Below, piece after piece: positions 1 to 9,656 of a stretch of 64,000 bases of DNA (positions within the stretch are counted from its first letter, which is position 1; each line of letters opens with the position of its first letter). A program made the translations under genes and the position numbers. The notes below the pieces were generated by a model that was given only the letters and a program-made list of their open reading frames with translations, searched no databases and was not told the origin of the DNA. The stretch comes from Lysinibacillus telephonicus (lineage in GTDB: Bacteria; Bacillota; Bacilli; Bacillales_A; Planococcaceae), in assembly GCF_003966145.1 (NCBI RefSeq), contig NZ_RXNR01000005.1:1-64000 (forward strand), in the 5' to 3' direction.

Positions 1-90
1 GGAAACGTGTAGAACAATACGTTCCCCCATCTCCTCCACCTTATGAACAGTTACACCTTTTAATCCTGGAATATTCATGTTAAAATTCAT
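1..90 (-). CDS. ISL3-family transposase, N-terminal 30 residues (partial)
   Basis: Minus-strand start ATG at 90, preceded by the ribosome binding site AGGTGAT about 8 bases upstream. The visible residues begin MNFNMNIPGLKGVTVHKVEE, which matches the start of ISL3-type DDE transposases as I remember them (short N-terminal segment followed by a zinc-ribbon domain). The catalytic domain lies outside the window, so activity cannot be judged. The family call rests on about 30 residues plus the terminal repeat-like sequence at 180-206. Confidence 0.65.
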   Translation of the reverse strand, partial: MNFNMNIPGLKGVTVHKVEEMGERIVLHVS

Positions 91-206
91 TTGCACGTAT
101 CACCTTTCATTGCTTGTTTCTAGACAATTCAAGTATATAGAAATCGGTGATTACGTGCTTTTTTATTTATGAAATTTTTTCAAACCCCAACAAATATTAT
201 AGAGCC
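1..206 (-). mobile_element. ISL3-family insertion sequence, one end only
   Basis: The element runs off the left edge of the window. It contains the first codons of an ISL3-like transposase (start at 90) and a probable terminal inverted repeat whose outer end, read on the minus strand, begins GGCTCTATAATATTTG at about 206. The AT-rich bases just outside (about 207-214) would be the target duplication, but the other end is not visible so this cannot be confirmed. It sits 12 bp from the rpoD terminator, so it has inserted immediately downstream of the dnaG-rpoD operon. The boundary at 206 is inferred from resemblance to ISL3 ends, not measured. Confidence 0.6.
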
Positions 207-217
207 ATAATTTTAAG

Positions 218-247
218 TAAATAAGGCACCCTTCAAAAGGATGCCTT
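218..247 (-). terminator. rpoD terminator
   Basis: On the minus strand AAGGCA..CC, a short loop and GG.TGCCTT form a stem directly after the rpoD stop codon, followed by a T-rich stretch. It closes the dnaG-rpoD transcription unit. Confidence 0.75.
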
Positions 248-274
248 AGCTTTATTAATAATTCAATTTTAGTT

Positions 275-1402
275 TTATTCTAAGAAATCTTTTAAACGTT
301 TACTACGAGACGGATGGCGTAGTTTTCTTAGGGCTTTGGCTTCGATTTGGCGAATACGTTCACGTGTTACCCCAAATACTTTCCCAACCTCTTCCAAAGT
401 ACGAGTACGACCATCATCTAAACCGAAACGAAGGCGAAGTACATTTTCTTCACGGTCTGTTAATGTGTCTAAAACATCCTCTAATTGTTCTTTCAACAAT
501 TCATAAGCAGCGTGGTCAGATGGTGATTGCGCCTCATGGTCTTCAATGAAATCACCTAAGTGAGAATCATCTTCTTCCCCTATTGGCGTTTCAAGAGATA
601 CTGGTTCTTGTGCTATTTTTAAAATCTCACGCACTTTTTCAGGTGTTAAATCCATTTCTTCCCCAATTTCTTCTGGAGATGGCTCACGACCTAAATCTTG
701 TAATAATTGTCTTTGAACACGTATTAATTTATTAATTGTTTCCACCATGTGTACTGGAATACGAATTGTACGTGCTTGGTCAGCTATTGCACGAGTAATA
801 GCTTGACGAATCCACCAAGTAGCGTATGTTGAAAATTTAAAGCCTTTACGATAATCAAATTTTTCAACAGCTTTAATAAGCCCCATATTTCCTTCTTGAA
901 TTAAATCCAAGAATAACATCCCTCTACCTACATACCGTTTTGCAATGGATACAACAAGTCGTAGGTTGGCTTCTGCCAAACGTTTACGTGCTTCTTCATC
1001 ACCTTGTTCAATACGTTCAGCTAGTTGAATTTCTTCATCAGCAGTGAGTAAATCTACCCGACCAATCTCTTTCAAATACATTCGAACAGGGTCATTAATT
1101 TTTACTCCAGGAGGAACACTTAAGTCGTTTAAATCAAATGCTTCTTCGCTCTCTTCTTGCTTAGATAACACTTCATCTTCAAACTCTTCTTTGCCTTCCA
1201 CTTGAATACCGAAGCTTTTCTCGATATCTTCTGCAAAATGAAAAATTTCTTCATTTTCCAACTCGAATGGAGCAAGTTTGTTTGAAATTTCATTCATTGA
1301 AATTTCATTATCTTTTTTTGCTTTTTGTTGTAGAAGTGTTTTTACTTCTTCAACTGATTGCTCATTTAATACATCTTTTGACTGTTCTGACTTGTCCGCC
1401 AT
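275..1402 (-). CDS. rpoD: RNA polymerase primary sigma factor SigA (RpoD)
   Basis: The 375-residue housekeeping sigma factor that directs RNA polymerase to -10/-35 promoters. An acidic N-terminal region comes first, then sigma region 1.2 ([10 protein letters not shown]), region 2 with the conserved [20 protein letters not shown] helix near residues 190-210, region 3 and region 4 ending in a helix-turn-helix ([20 protein letters not shown]). The ATG at 1402 is chosen because GGAGG lies 8 bases upstream; an in-frame codon 7 residues earlier lacks this. Length fits Gram-positive SigA. It follows dnaG by 31 bp, as in Bacillus, so the two are probably co-transcribed. Nothing unusual is seen in the protein. 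Confidence 0.97.
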   Translation of the reverse strand: MADKSEQSKDVLNEQSVEEVKTLLQQKAKKDNEISMNEISNKLAPFELENEEIFHFAEDIEKSFGIQVEGKEEFEDEVLSKQEESEEAFDLNDLSVPPGVKINDPVRMYLKEIGRVDLLTADEEIQLAERIEQGDEEARKRLAEANLRLVVSIAKRYVGRGMLFLDLIQEGNMGLIKAVEKFDYRKGFKFSTYATWWIRQAITRAIADQARTIRIPVHMVETINKLIRVQRQLLQDLGREPSPEEIGEEMDLTPEKVREILKIAQEPVSLETPIGEEDDSHLGDFIEDHEAQSPSDHAAYELLKEQLEDVLDTLTDREENVLRLRFGLDDGRTRTLEEVGKVFGVTRERIRQIEAKALRKLRHPSRSKRLKDFLE

Positions 1403-1433
1403 AAAACTTCCTCCTTCTAACAACCGAATCGGG

Positions 1434-3254
1434 TTAAATCGCCGATAATGATTTTCTTAATTGAATGATTTGTTGGGCGATTGCAAGTGCACGTTTATGC
1501 TCATGCATTTTTTCCGCTTCCTGTGAATCATGAAGCAATTTTTTTATTTCAGCTTCAATGCGATATTTTTTTAATTGTTTCAGACAGTCCGCGATTTCAG
1601 CTTCGGCATGATCTGGATCACTTTCTACTAACGCAGCTTCCATCACAATTTTTCTTAATTCCTGATCCTCGAGTATTTCTAAAAATCGGTGATAATCAGG
1701 AGAAGCGTGTTCCTCATAAAAACCGATTAAACGCACAAATACTGCTGCGTATTCGTCGCGGGCAAATGGTTGAGGTTCATCACTTTTCAATACTCTATCT
1801 ACAATTTCGAAATTGTTTAGCATATGTGATAATAGTAATCGTTCTGCTCTTTCAGTTGCAGATAAAGTTTTTTTCGGTTGAAGATCAATTTGTTTTGTTT
1901 GATTTCTTTGTTCTACTCGGTTAAAATTCTTGGCATTATTAGCTTCGAATTTTCGAAACTGTGCATAAATTGCTTCCTCAGAAATATTCGTCTCACTTGC
2001 AAGCTGTTTAATATATAAATCCCGTTCTATTGGTGAAGATCTGCCAACAAGTTGTTCAAGTACTTCCTGGATATATTGCAACACATCATTTTCAAATTGA
2101 AAATTTTTATTGCGTCTCGCATGCATCATCATAAAAGTGATATATGCATGTGGCTTGTCTAAAATTTGCTGAACAAAAGATTCCGATCCGTATTTACGAA
2201 TGTATTCATCGGGATCTAATTTTTCTGGCAAAAGAGCGACTTCAACTTTTAACCGCTCCACATATAACATTTCAGCTGCACGTTTTGCTGCTTCCCAACC
2301 AGCATTATCACCGTCATAACAAATTATAATTTGCTCACTCAAGCGCTTTAACTTTGTGATGTGCTGGGTTGTTAAAGAAGTACCCATTGTTGCAACTGCG
2401 TTATATACACCAGCTTGATTGGCTGCAAGAACATCCATAAATCCTTCCATCAGAATAACCTGACGATTTTTTCGGATTGAAGTTCTTGCCTTGTCCAAAT
2501 TAAAAAGTACCTGGCTTTTATGAAAAATTGGCGACTCTGGACTGTTTAAATATTTAGCCTCATCCGCTGAATCGATAATACGACCTGAAAATGCAATCAC
2601 CTTTCCATTTTCATCTCGTATTGGAAACATGATTCTTCCTCTAAAGCGATCATAATAAGTATGGTCACTTTCCCTATGGATGATGAGTCCGCACTCAGCC
2701 ATTTCCTCTAGTGAAAAGCCTTTTCTCTTTAACAAAACAGACAGAGTATCCCATGCTGGCATAGACCAACCTATACCATTCGTTTCGATATGTTCCTTTG
2801 TAAATCCTCTTTTTAGAAGATAATTTAAAGCAAGTTCACCATCTTCCGTATTCACCAACAAATGATGATAAAAATCGGCAGCAAATTCGTGTGCCTCAAG
2901 CATTTTTTCTTCTTTTTTTGAATAAGATGGGCCAGAGTTTTGCATACTATTGCTTTGGATATCTAAATGTATACCGACACGTTCGCCTAACTTAGCAACA
3001 GCATCTGGAAATGGTATATTTTCAATATCCATGACAAAAGTAATAGCATTACCACCAGCACCACATCCAAAGCAATGGAAAATTTGCTTATCTTGAGACA
3101 CTGAAAAAGAAGGTGTATTTTCACCGTGAAATGGGCATAATCCAAACCAGTTTCGCCCTCGTTTAGTTAATTGAATATACTCGCTAATACAGTCGACTAT
3201 ATCTACTTGAGAACGAATTTGTTCGATCGTTTCTTCAGGTATTTTCTGGTTCAC
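1434..3254 (-). CDS. dnaG: DNA primase DnaG
   Basis: Primase that makes RNA primers at the replication fork together with the replicative helicase. The protein (606 residues from the GTG at 3254) has an N-terminal CHC2 zinc finger (CPFH ... CFGC, residues about 38-62), the primase catalytic core with a TOPRIM motif ([16 protein letters not shown]) and acidic residues of the [11 protein letters not shown] type, and a helical C-terminal helicase-interaction domain. I favour the GTG at 3254 because GGTGAT lies just upstream and the product then begins [10 protein letters not shown], the usual primase N-terminus; an 11-residue longer frame also exists. Located directly upstream of rpoD. Confidence 0.96.
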   Translation of the reverse strand: MNQKIPEETIEQIRSQVDIVDCISEYIQLTKRGRNWFGLCPFHGENTPSFSVSQDKQIFHCFGCGAGGNAITFVMDIENIPFPDAVAKLGERVGIHLDIQSNSMQNSGPSYSKKEEKMLEAHEFAADFYHHLLVNTEDGELALNYLLKRGFTKEHIETNGIGWSMPAWDTLSVLLKRKGFSLEEMAECGLIIHRESDHTYYDRFRGRIMFPIRDENGKVIAFSGRIIDSADEAKYLNSPESPIFHKSQVLFNLDKARTSIRKNRQVILMEGFMDVLAANQAGVYNAVATMGTSLTTQHITKLKRLSEQIIICYDGDNAGWEAAKRAAEMLYVERLKVEVALLPEKLDPDEYIRKYGSESFVQQILDKPHAYITFMMMHARRNKNFQFENDVLQYIQEVLEQLVGRSSPIERDLYIKQLASETNISEEAIYAQFRKFEANNAKNFNRVEQRNQTKQIDLQPKKTLSATERAERLLLSHMLNNFEIVDRVLKSDEPQPFARDEYAAVFVRLIGFYEEHASPDYHRFLEILEDQELRKIVMEAALVESDPDHAEAEIADCLKQLKKYRIEAEIKKLLHDSQEAEKMHEHKRALAIAQQIIQLRKSLSAI

Positions 3255-3571
3255 TTTATCACCAACTTCAATTGCTAAATAACACAATTCGAGATAAATA
3301 AAAAAAATCCTTTAAATTACGACAAAAAAATAATGATTTTTATCATATTTAACTCTTAAAAATATTTTTACCACAATTTTTTTATTATAAAACAACTAGA
3401 TGAAAATTTCCACTTTTTTTAAAAAAATATAAAAAAGTTCTTTCATAGTACACAGTTACTAGTTAGGAATAATTAAGGCTCCCATGAAAATTTATTTTTG
3501 ATAGTATTTTCTTACGAACGTACTATAGGGGCAGTGTAGAAATTTCACTTTTCTAGACAGCCCCTTCAAGT
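3255..3571. other. Intergenic gap between yqfL and dnaG
   Basis: Very AT-rich, with runs of A/T at 3295-3440. It contains the yqfL terminator (3528-3564) and presumably the dnaG-rpoD promoter. No convincing gene is seen on either strand. Confidence 0.6.
3528..3564 (-). terminator. yqfL terminator
   Basis: Minus-strand hairpin with arms GGGGC-TGTCTAGAAA and TTTCTACACTGCCCC immediately after the yqfL stop. A second hairpin of similar design lies at 57651-57681. The downstream T tract is short. Confidence 0.6.
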
Positions 3572-4384
3572 TTATTTATTTTGTTCTATTTTTTCAATAA
3601 TATCATTTGCCGTTTCTTCTACGGCCTTGTTTGTTACATCTATTACTGTACAACCAATTTGTTCAACTATTTTATAAAAATTAGCTATTTCTTGTTCAAT
3701 GCGAGATTTTTTTGCATAGCTTGCATCATCACTTAAACCTAATGCGATTAATCGTTCTTTTCGAATGATATTTAACTTTTCTGGTGAAATGACTAATCCA
3801 AAGCATTTTTTAGGATTTACTAAAAATAATTCTTCAGGCGGATTAATCTCTGGAACAAGCGGAACGTTTGCTACTTTATATCGTTTATGGGCTAAATACT
3901 GAGATAAAGGTGTTTTTGATGTTCTTGATACACCAATTAAAACGACATCAGCTAATAATAGTCCTCTAGGATCACGCCCATCGTCATATTTAACTGCAAA
4001 CTCAACGGCTTCGATCTTTTTAAAATAGTCCTCATCCAATTTATGAACGATTCCCGCTTCCTCTAGCGCCTTTTGTTCGAGCTTTTCCTCAAAAAGCTCA
4101 ATGATTGGACCTAATAAATCAATATATGAAACATTTTGTTGATGACAATAGTCTATTAGTAATCGTCTCTTCTTTTCTTCAACTAAAGTAAACACAATTA
4201 TTGCATCTTGTACTTTGGCTATTTCTACAATTTTTTCAATATGGTCATTATTTTCGATATGAGGAAATCTTCGAATAATTGTGTTATCGAAATCTGGACG
4301 GAATTGTGATACAGCAGCTTTTACAACTTGCTCACCAGTTTCTCCAACTGAATCGGAAACAACAAATATTTTTAAATTTTTCAA
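3572..4384 (-). CDS. yqfL: PEP synthase / pyruvate phosphate dikinase regulatory kinase-phosphorylase (YqfL, DUF299)
   Basis: A bifunctional regulator of the PPSR/DUF299 family, which uses ADP to phosphorylate, and phosphate to dephosphorylate, a threonine of pyruvate phosphate dikinase or PEP synthase. The 270-residue protein begins [20 protein letters not shown], the diagnostic start of the family, and has the P-loop GVSRTSKTP near residue 152. It lies 11 bp downstream of ccpN, as in Bacillus, where CcpN and YqfL act together in control of gluconeogenesis. Family assignment is firm; the actual target protein is not in the window. Confidence 0.94.
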   Translation of the reverse strand: MKNLKIFVVSDSVGETGEQVVKAAVSQFRPDFDNTIIRRFPHIENNDHIEKIVEIAKVQDAIIVFTLVEEKKRRLLIDYCHQQNVSYIDLLGPIIELFEEKLEQKALEEAGIVHKLDEDYFKKIEAVEFAVKYDDGRDPRGLLLADVVLIGVSRTSKTPLSQYLAHKRYKVANVPLVPEINPPEELFLVNPKKCFGLVISPEKLNIIRKERLIALGLSDDASYAKKSRIEQEIANFYKIVEQIGCTVIDVTNKAVEETANDIIEKIEQNK

Positions 4385-4395
4385 ATTAGCACTCC

Positions 4396-5043
4396 TTATA
4401 AATCATGCGTTTCTGCTAAAGAAATAAATGCTTTTGTAATATTCGTTTTAGTTAATCGACCAATTATTTCAAGGCCTTTTTCTGTTTCATTAACAACAGG
4501 CAATGAATCTACTTGTCTGTCAATCAACTTTTTGGCAGCCATAATTAATGAATCTGTTTTATGACAATACACAATATTAGGCATTCGCGTCATAATAATA
4601 TGAACAGGAATTGTAGTTAATGCTTGCGTTCCAATACTTGTTCTTAACAAGTCTTTACGTGATAATACACCTTGTAAAAAAGAATTATCATCAACTACAA
4701 AAAGTGTACCGACGTCTTCTAAAAACATATGAACAATTGCATCATAAACTGTCATATTTTCGGATACAACAACAGGCAATGATTGGAAATCTTTTACTTT
4801 TAAATTTAACATTGACTCTGTTAGTGATGTCATCGATTTTTTACCAGAATAAAAGTAGCCAACACGCGGCCTAGCATCTAAAAACCCTGCCATAGTTAAT
4901 ATTGCTAAATCTGGTCGTAGAGTAGCCCTGGTCAAATTTAGACGTTCTGCAATTTGCTCACCTGTAATTGGACCATTCTCCTTAACGATTTGCAGAATCG
5001 TGTCCTGACGTTTATTGAGTTCTATTGGACTCACCCGCTTCAA
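4396..5043 (-). CDS. ccpN: Transcriptional repressor CcpN (HTH plus two CBS domains)
   Basis: Repressor of gluconeogenic genes (gapB, pckA) under glycolytic conditions in Bacillus. The N-terminal 65 residues form a helix-turn-helix ([20 protein letters not shown]); residues about 80-210 hold two CBS domains, typically adenine-nucleotide sensors. The 215-residue length is normal. It is the first gene of ccpN-yqfL and is transcribed divergently from the glycine T-box and glyS. In B. subtilis ccpN and the glycyl-tRNA synthetase genes run in the same direction, so orientation is different here. Confidence 0.93.
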   Translation of the reverse strand: MKRVSPIELNKRQDTILQIVKENGPITGEQIAERLNLTRATLRPDLAILTMAGFLDARPRVGYFYSGKKSMTSLTESMLNLKVKDFQSLPVVVSENMTVYDAIVHMFLEDVGTLFVVDDNSFLQGVLSRKDLLRTSIGTQALTTIPVHIIMTRMPNIVYCHKTDSLIMAAKKLIDRQVDSLPVVNETEKGLEIIGRLTKTNITKAFISLAETHDL

Positions 5044-5121
5044 ATAGTGTTATACTGAATACTAAAATATTATATACTATTTTAAAGCTCATTGCGAAGA
5101 AATAAACTACATGCTACAATA

Positions 5122-5151
5122 TTGACACACTTATGGTGCTTACCATAAAAT
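5122..5151 (+). promoter_or_regulatory. Sigma-A promoter of the T-box/glyS unit
   Basis: TTGACA at 5122-5127 and TAAAAT at 5146-5151 with an 18-base spacer, just upstream of the T-box leader. The -35 is a perfect consensus. Confidence 0.75.
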
Positions 5152-5157
5152 ATCATA

Positions 5158-5420
5158 TAGAACTTCATATAAGGCAATGACAGGACAATAAGTATCTTTT
5201 CAACACCAGCGAGTAGGAATTGGTGAAAGCCTACATGAAAAGTGAAACGGCACCCTTGAGCCATTTTAGATAAAAGAGGATTGTTTGGCAAATGATATGT
5301 TTCGCAGATTGCGAGCGCTTAACTTCAACCAAACAATCAAGCGGGGTGGAACCGCGGGTGTACATACGCACTCGTCCCCGGGCGTTCAAAAGCCCGGAGA
5401 CGGGTGCTTTATTATTTTAT
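5158..5420 (+). promoter_or_regulatory. Glycine T-box riboswitch with leader terminator
   Basis: The leader binds uncharged tRNA-Gly and then antiterminates. Visible parts: stem I with the GCGAGTAGG / GGTGAAAGCC type elements (about 5209-5232), a candidate specifier codon GGC at 5249-5251, the T-box core GGGTGGAACCGCGGGT at 5344-5359, and an intrinsic terminator (CGTCCCCGGGC ... GCCCGGAGACG, about 5373-5406) followed by TTTATTATTTTAT. The specifier matches the downstream glycyl-tRNA synthetase. A long reading frame through this region is an artefact of the GC-rich leader, not part of the protein. Confidence 0.94.
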
Positions 5421-5441
5421 ACAAAACTAGGAGGCATTTTC

Positions 5442-6830
5442 ATGGCACAAAAATCAATGGAAACAATCGTTAACTTAGCGAAACATCGAGGCTTTGTTTT
5501 CCCTGGATCTGAAATTTATGGCGGTCTTGCAAACACTTGGGATTACGGTCCATTAGGTGTTGAACTTAAAAACAATGTAAAAAAAGCATGGTGGCAAAAA
5601 TTCGTTCAAGAATCTGAATATAACGTTGGATTAGATGCTGCAATATTAATGAACCCTCGAGCTTGGGTTGCATCAGGCCACGTTGGTAACTTCAACGACC
5701 CAATGATCGACTGTAAATCATGTAAAGCTCGTCACCGCGCTGATAAATTAATCGAGGAAGCATCACTTGAAAAAACAGGTAAAGAAATCATTGTAGATGG
5801 AATGAGTTTCGACCAAATGAAAGCGAAAATGGAAGAACTTTCTGTTACTTGTCCTGAATGTGGAGCTAGCGACTTTACAGATATACGTCAATTCAATTTA
5901 ATGTTCAAAACATTCCAAGGTGTAACTGAAAGCTCAACAAATGAAATTTACTTACGTCCTGAAACTGCACAAGGAATTTTCGTAAACTTCAAAAACGTAC
6001 AACGTTCTATGCGTAAACGTACACCATTTGGTATCGCCCAAATCGGTAAATCATTCCGCAACGAAATTACACCAGGTAACTTTACTTTCCGTACTCGTGA
6101 ATTCGAACAAATGGAACTTGAATTCTTCTGTAAGCCTGGAGAAGATCTAGAATGGCAAAACTACTGGAAAGAATTCTGTAAAAACTGGTTATTAAATTTA
6201 GGAATGAAAGAAGACAGCATTCGTCTTCGCGACCACGAGCAAGACGAATTATCTCATTACTCTAATGCAACTACTGATATTGAATTCCGCTTCCCATTCG
6301 GATGGGGTGAATTGTGGGGTATTGCAGACCGTACAGATTACGACTTAAAACAGCATATGGAACATTCTGGTGAAGATTTCACTTATATCGATACAGTAAC
6401 GAATGAGCGTTACGTACCATACTGCATCGAGCCATCACTTGGAGCAGACCGCGTTACATTAGCATTCTTATGTGATGCATATGATGAAGAAGAGCTAGAA
6501 GGCGGCGACTCACGTACAGTACTTCGCTTCCACCCTGCTCTAGCACCATTCAAAGCAGCTGTATTGCCATTATCTAAAAAACTAGCTGATGAAGCAGGCG
6601 AAGTTTGGGCTGAATTACGTAAATCATTCCCTGTGGATTATGATGAATCACAATCAATCGGTAAACGTTACCGACGTCAAGATGAAATCGGTACACCATT
6701 CTGTATCACATACGACTTCGACTCAAAAGAAGACGGGCAAGTAACAGTACGCCACCGCGACAGCATGGAACAAACTCGCATGCCGATTTCGGAAGTTAAA
6801 GCGTATATTGAAAAACATCTTCAATTCTAA
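5442..6830 (+). CDS. glyS: Glycyl-tRNA synthetase, single-chain (alpha2) type
   Basis: Charges tRNA-Gly with glycine. The 462-residue protein is the homodimeric class II enzyme, not the two-subunit GlyQ/GlyS form of B. subtilis. It begins [20 protein letters not shown], has class II motif 2 ([21 protein letters not shown]), motif 3 near its C-terminal third ([19 protein letters not shown]) and a C-terminal anticodon-binding domain. The ATG at 5442 is preceded by AGGAGG at 5429-5434. Expression is under the T-box just upstream. Its strand is opposite to ccpN, dnaG and recO, unlike the colinear order in Staphylococcus. Confidence 0.96.
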   Translation: MAQKSMETIVNLAKHRGFVFPGSEIYGGLANTWDYGPLGVELKNNVKKAWWQKFVQESEYNVGLDAAILMNPRAWVASGHVGNFNDPMIDCKSCKARHRADKLIEEASLEKTGKEIIVDGMSFDQMKAKMEELSVTCPECGASDFTDIRQFNLMFKTFQGVTESSTNEIYLRPETAQGIFVNFKNVQRSMRKRTPFGIAQIGKSFRNEITPGNFTFRTREFEQMELEFFCKPGEDLEWQNYWKEFCKNWLLNLGMKEDSIRLRDHEQDELSHYSNATTDIEFRFPFGWGELWGIADRTDYDLKQHMEHSGEDFTYIDTVTNERYVPYCIEPSLGADRVTLAFLCDAYDEEELEGGDSRTVLRFHPALAPFKAAVLPLSKKLADEAGEVWAELRKSFPVDYDESQSIGKRYRRQDEIGTPFCITYDFDSKEDGQVTVRHRDSMEQTRMPISEVKAYIEKHLQF

Positions 6831-6860
6831 AAGTTATAATTTTTAATATAGCTATGCGAG

Positions 6861-6890
6861 TTCTGCACCGAAAGTGAAGCGACAGGTGCA
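6861..6890 (-). repeat. Dispersed palindromic repeat, single copy beside glyS
   Basis: On the minus strand this reads TGCACCTGTCGCTTCACTTT followed by CGGTGCAGAA, with a GCACC/GGTGC stem. The core CTGTCGCTTCACTTTCG is closely related to the 34-bp tandem units at 51859-51994 and to the copy at 57357-57386. Function is unknown. Confidence 0.7.
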
Positions 6891-6953
6891 AATCCCGCTT
6901 TATCCGAATCTATTTCATTTACAGAAAAACACTTACAATTTTAGTATGACTTG

Positions 6954-6990
6954 GAGCTTATTTCGCTGTGCGAGGTAAGCTCTTTTTTTA
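6954..6990 (+). terminator. glyS terminator
   Basis: GAGCTTA (6954-6960) pairs with TAAGCTC (6976-6982), followed by seven T residues. Confidence 0.9.
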
Positions 6991-7093
6991 TTGTGACCGA
7001 AAATTCTAGTCTCCATTCTATTCCTTTAATGATTACTTTTTTTCAATTTTGTATACTACTGGTAGGGGGATCATAAAAAAGGGGGATAAAGAG

Positions 7094-7573
7094 ATGTTCT
7101 TTCAATCGGCTTCAAAACTTAAAAAAGAAAATAAAAAAAGTTGCGATTCATTTGAGAAATTACAAACAATCGTCAACATTCTACTCAAACGTGAAGTTCC
7201 ATCTTCAAATACAATGCATCATTTGTTATATCATGCAAATATGAAACTCGAACAGCTAAGAATCACCTATTCATACCATCGCAAACATATCACTCTTACA
7301 ACAGCAGTAGGTGTTTACCATAAAGAGGCTTATGAAGAAACGTTCAAATATTTTAATCAGCTACAGCTTTTAGTTGATGCTTATATTTCTCTAAATATAG
7401 AAGAAAATCGGCAGCAAATAAACCACCGATTATCGTTTAAAGAACATTTTATAGAAAAACTTTCGAAAGAAATAACAGAGTTTAATAACCAACATATACT
7501 ACCATTTTTAGAGGAAAAATTTTGGTATGCAATAAAAGAAGATATAATGCCAATTTTAGCTGAATTGAGATAA
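7094..7573 (+). CDS. Hypothetical protein, helical, function unknown
   Basis: A 159-residue protein I do not recognise. The ATG at 7094 follows a strong purine-rich site (AAGGGGGAT, about 8 bases upstream); an upstream in-frame start 15 residues earlier lacks one. The sequence is charged and predominantly helical, rich in Lys, Glu, His and Tyr, with no signal peptide, membrane segment or cysteine motif. It starts 104 bp after the glyS terminator, so it is probably transcribed on its own, and it converges on the iclR-type gene with a shared hairpin between them. It is not part of the conserved Bacillus block. Confidence 0.7.
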   Translation: MFFQSASKLKKENKKSCDSFEKLQTIVNILLKREVPSSNTMHHLLYHANMKLEQLRITYSYHRKHITLTTAVGVYHKEAYEETFKYFNQLQLLVDAYISLNIEENRQQINHRLSFKEHFIEKLSKEITEFNNQHILPFLEEKFWYAIKEDIMPILAELR

Positions 7574-7620
7574 CAAGTATTCATTACACAACAAATAAAA
7601 TAAGGTATTTGCTATGAAAA

Positions 7621-7653
7621 CGTAACACCTAAAGATTGATCATAGGTGTTACG
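7621..7653. terminator. Bidirectional terminator between converging genes
   Basis: CGTAACACCTA and TAGGTGTTACG form an 11-bp perfect stem with T or A runs on both sides; it serves the plus-strand unknown gene and the minus-strand catabolic operon. Confidence 0.9.
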
Positions 7654-7658
7654 CTTTT

Positions 7659-8429
7659 TTATAACTGTCGTTCAATTTGTAATTTTGCACTTAAAATCAA
7701 ATCAATTAATTGTCTCTCTGAATATTGTTCAACCCGAGCTTCTGGAATAACAATTGAAATCGAAGCAAGAGGCCTGTTTGTTGGCAGCAAAATTGCTGTA
7801 CTTACAGAATACGCTCCTACAACACGTTCACTGCGGGATAATGCATACCCTTGACTACGTATGGCTGTCAGCTCTTTTTTTAATGCATCCACATCAATAA
7901 TTGTTTGATTGGTAATCGGAATTAATTGAACGCGTTCAAAGTATTCGTTCAACTCTTGGTCTGTTAAACATGCTAATAAGCATTTTGCAGAAGCGCCTGC
8001 ATATAGAGGAGATGTATGGCCAACAAATGTTTTTGCACTTAATGGATGTGTAGTGTCAAGGTTGAATATACACCTACGTTCATCACCATCAATAATATTT
8101 ATGCAAACACTCTCCCCGGTCTCATCATTGATTCTCTGTAAAATCGGCTTAGAAATTGTTAGTAAACTGGATTCCTGCTCTACTAAGTAACCTAAATACA
8201 ATAGTGAAAGGCCCAGTTGATATTCTTTTGTTTTTTCGTCTTTATGCAAAAAACCTTCGTAAACTAAAGTTGAAACAAACCGCTGTAAACTTGAAATACC
8301 AATACCTGTTTTTTTATGCAATTCAGTTAAGGACAGTCTTGGTTGCTCTTTGCTAAATGCACGCAGCACATGTATCGCCTTATGAACTGATTGCATTGTA
8401 TAGTTCTTTTGGAAGGTTATTTGATCCAT
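7659..8429 (-). CDS. IclR-family transcriptional regulator
   Basis: A 256-residue regulator with an N-terminal winged helix (residues about 12-75: KAIHVLRAFSKEQPRLSLTELHKKTGIGISSLQRFVSTLVYEGFL) and the IclR effector-binding domain with GHTSPLYAGASAKCLLA, where family members bind small organic acids. The start at 8429 has GGGTGAGAAG just upstream. It is the last gene of the acyl-CoA operon (52 bp after the CoA-transferase), so it most likely controls that operon in response to an intermediate. The ligand cannot be told from sequence. Confidence 0.9.
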   Translation of the reverse strand: MDQITFQKNYTMQSVHKAIHVLRAFSKEQPRLSLTELHKKTGIGISSLQRFVSTLVYEGFLHKDEKTKEYQLGLSLLYLGYLVEQESSLLTISKPILQRINDETGESVCINIIDGDERRCIFNLDTTHPLSAKTFVGHTSPLYAGASAKCLLACLTDQELNEYFERVQLIPITNQTIIDVDALKKELTAIRSQGYALSRSERVVGAYSVSTAILLPTNRPLASISIVIPEARVEQYSERQLIDLILSAKLQIERQL

Positions 8430-8481
8430 CTTCTCACCCTGTCTATTTACCAGCTTTTTATTTCCATAAAAAAGTTTTAAG

Positions 8482-9635
8482 TTAATTACTATCTTTGTTT
8501 AGATAGCAAGCTAAAAAATCTTCCGTATCTTCTCCAAGTAATGGAGCAGCTCGATTATACTGGATGTTTAGGTCTGAATATTGTAATGGATTTTTTATAA
8601 ACCTCATTTTTTCATATTGTGAATGCTCAATTACACCTATTAAATTTCGGTCTTCAACTTGTTGCTGTGCAAGAGCCTCTTCAATTGTATTGACTCGACC
8701 AGCCGGAATTTTATGATCCCTCAGCAGCTCAATCCACTCATCTCGTGTTTTTTGCTTCATTATTTCTGAAATATAACCTATGAGTTCACCTTCATTTTCC
8801 TTCCGTGCTAGATTGGTGTAAAATCGTTTATCTTCTATCCAATCTGTTCGATCAATCATGTTGCAAAACTGAACAAATTGTCGATTTGTACCTACACATA
8901 CCATTAACGGTCCGTCAGCACACTCAAATACTTGGTATGGCGCCACATTATTATGACTGTTGCCGAGTCTTTTAGAAATAAATCCACCATTTAGATAACT
9001 GCTTGCGACATTCGCTAAACTACTAATTTGTACATCTAGCAACGATATATCGATAAATTGACCTTTACCTGTAATATCTCTCATCCTAAGTGCAGATAAA
9101 ATACCAATCACTACATAGAGAGAGGTTAAAATATCTGCGATTGGAATACCTACTTTCATCGGCTCTCCGTCCTTATCACCTGTGACAGACATAAGCCCAC
9201 TCATTGCCTGAATAACAGGATCAAATCCCGGTTCCTTTGAAAGTGCTCCTGATTGTCCGAATCCCGTAACAGCACAATGAATGATGCGCGGATTTATCGA
9301 TTTTAACACTTCGTATCCTAAACCCATTTTTCCATATCGCCTGCTTTAAAATTTTCCAAAACGACATCCGCGTCTTTTATAAGTTCTAGGAATATATGAA
9401 CATCTTTCTCATCTTTTAAATTCAGCAAAATTGATTTCTTATTTCGATTTGCGCATAAATAATACGTACTTTGACCATTCATATATGGGCCCCAGTCACG
9501 CATGCTGTCTGATCCATCTGGATGCTCTATCCGAATCACTTCAGCACCCAAGTCACCTAAAATCATTGAGCCAGCAGGTGCTGCGTAAATTCTTGATAAA
9601 TCCAAAATACGAATATCCTCTATTGGTTGTGGCAT
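8482..9635 (-). pseudogene. Class III (CaiB/BaiF) CoA-transferase, split by a one-base frameshift
   Basis: Two consecutive frames (9635-9318, 105 residues; 9327-8482, 281 residues) together make one 385-residue CaiB/BaiF protein. The N-terminal part has the family start (PIEDIRILDLSRIYAAPAGSM) and IRIEHPDG; the second part has FGQSGALSKEPGFDPVIQAM, GQFIDISLLDV and the C-terminal domain. The frame is lost at a run of five A residues (minus strand; 9327-9331): a sixth A would give GDMEKMGLGY and restore a continuous protein. CaiB-type enzymes move CoA between an acyl-CoA and a free acid, which suits the neighbouring dehydrogenases. It may be a true recent mutation, a homopolymer slip or a sequencing error. 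Confidence 0.85.
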
Positions 9636-9656
9636 CGTATCACTACCTTTTCTATT

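Noticed and set aside
5285-5473. Frames through the leader of glyS
   Set aside because: They are formed by the GC-rich T-box antiterminator and terminator. The real start of GlyRS is 5442 with AGGAGG.
7094-7573. Second phage or transposon gene near glyS
   Set aside because: The sequence has no recognisable mobile-element feature; left as an unknown gene.
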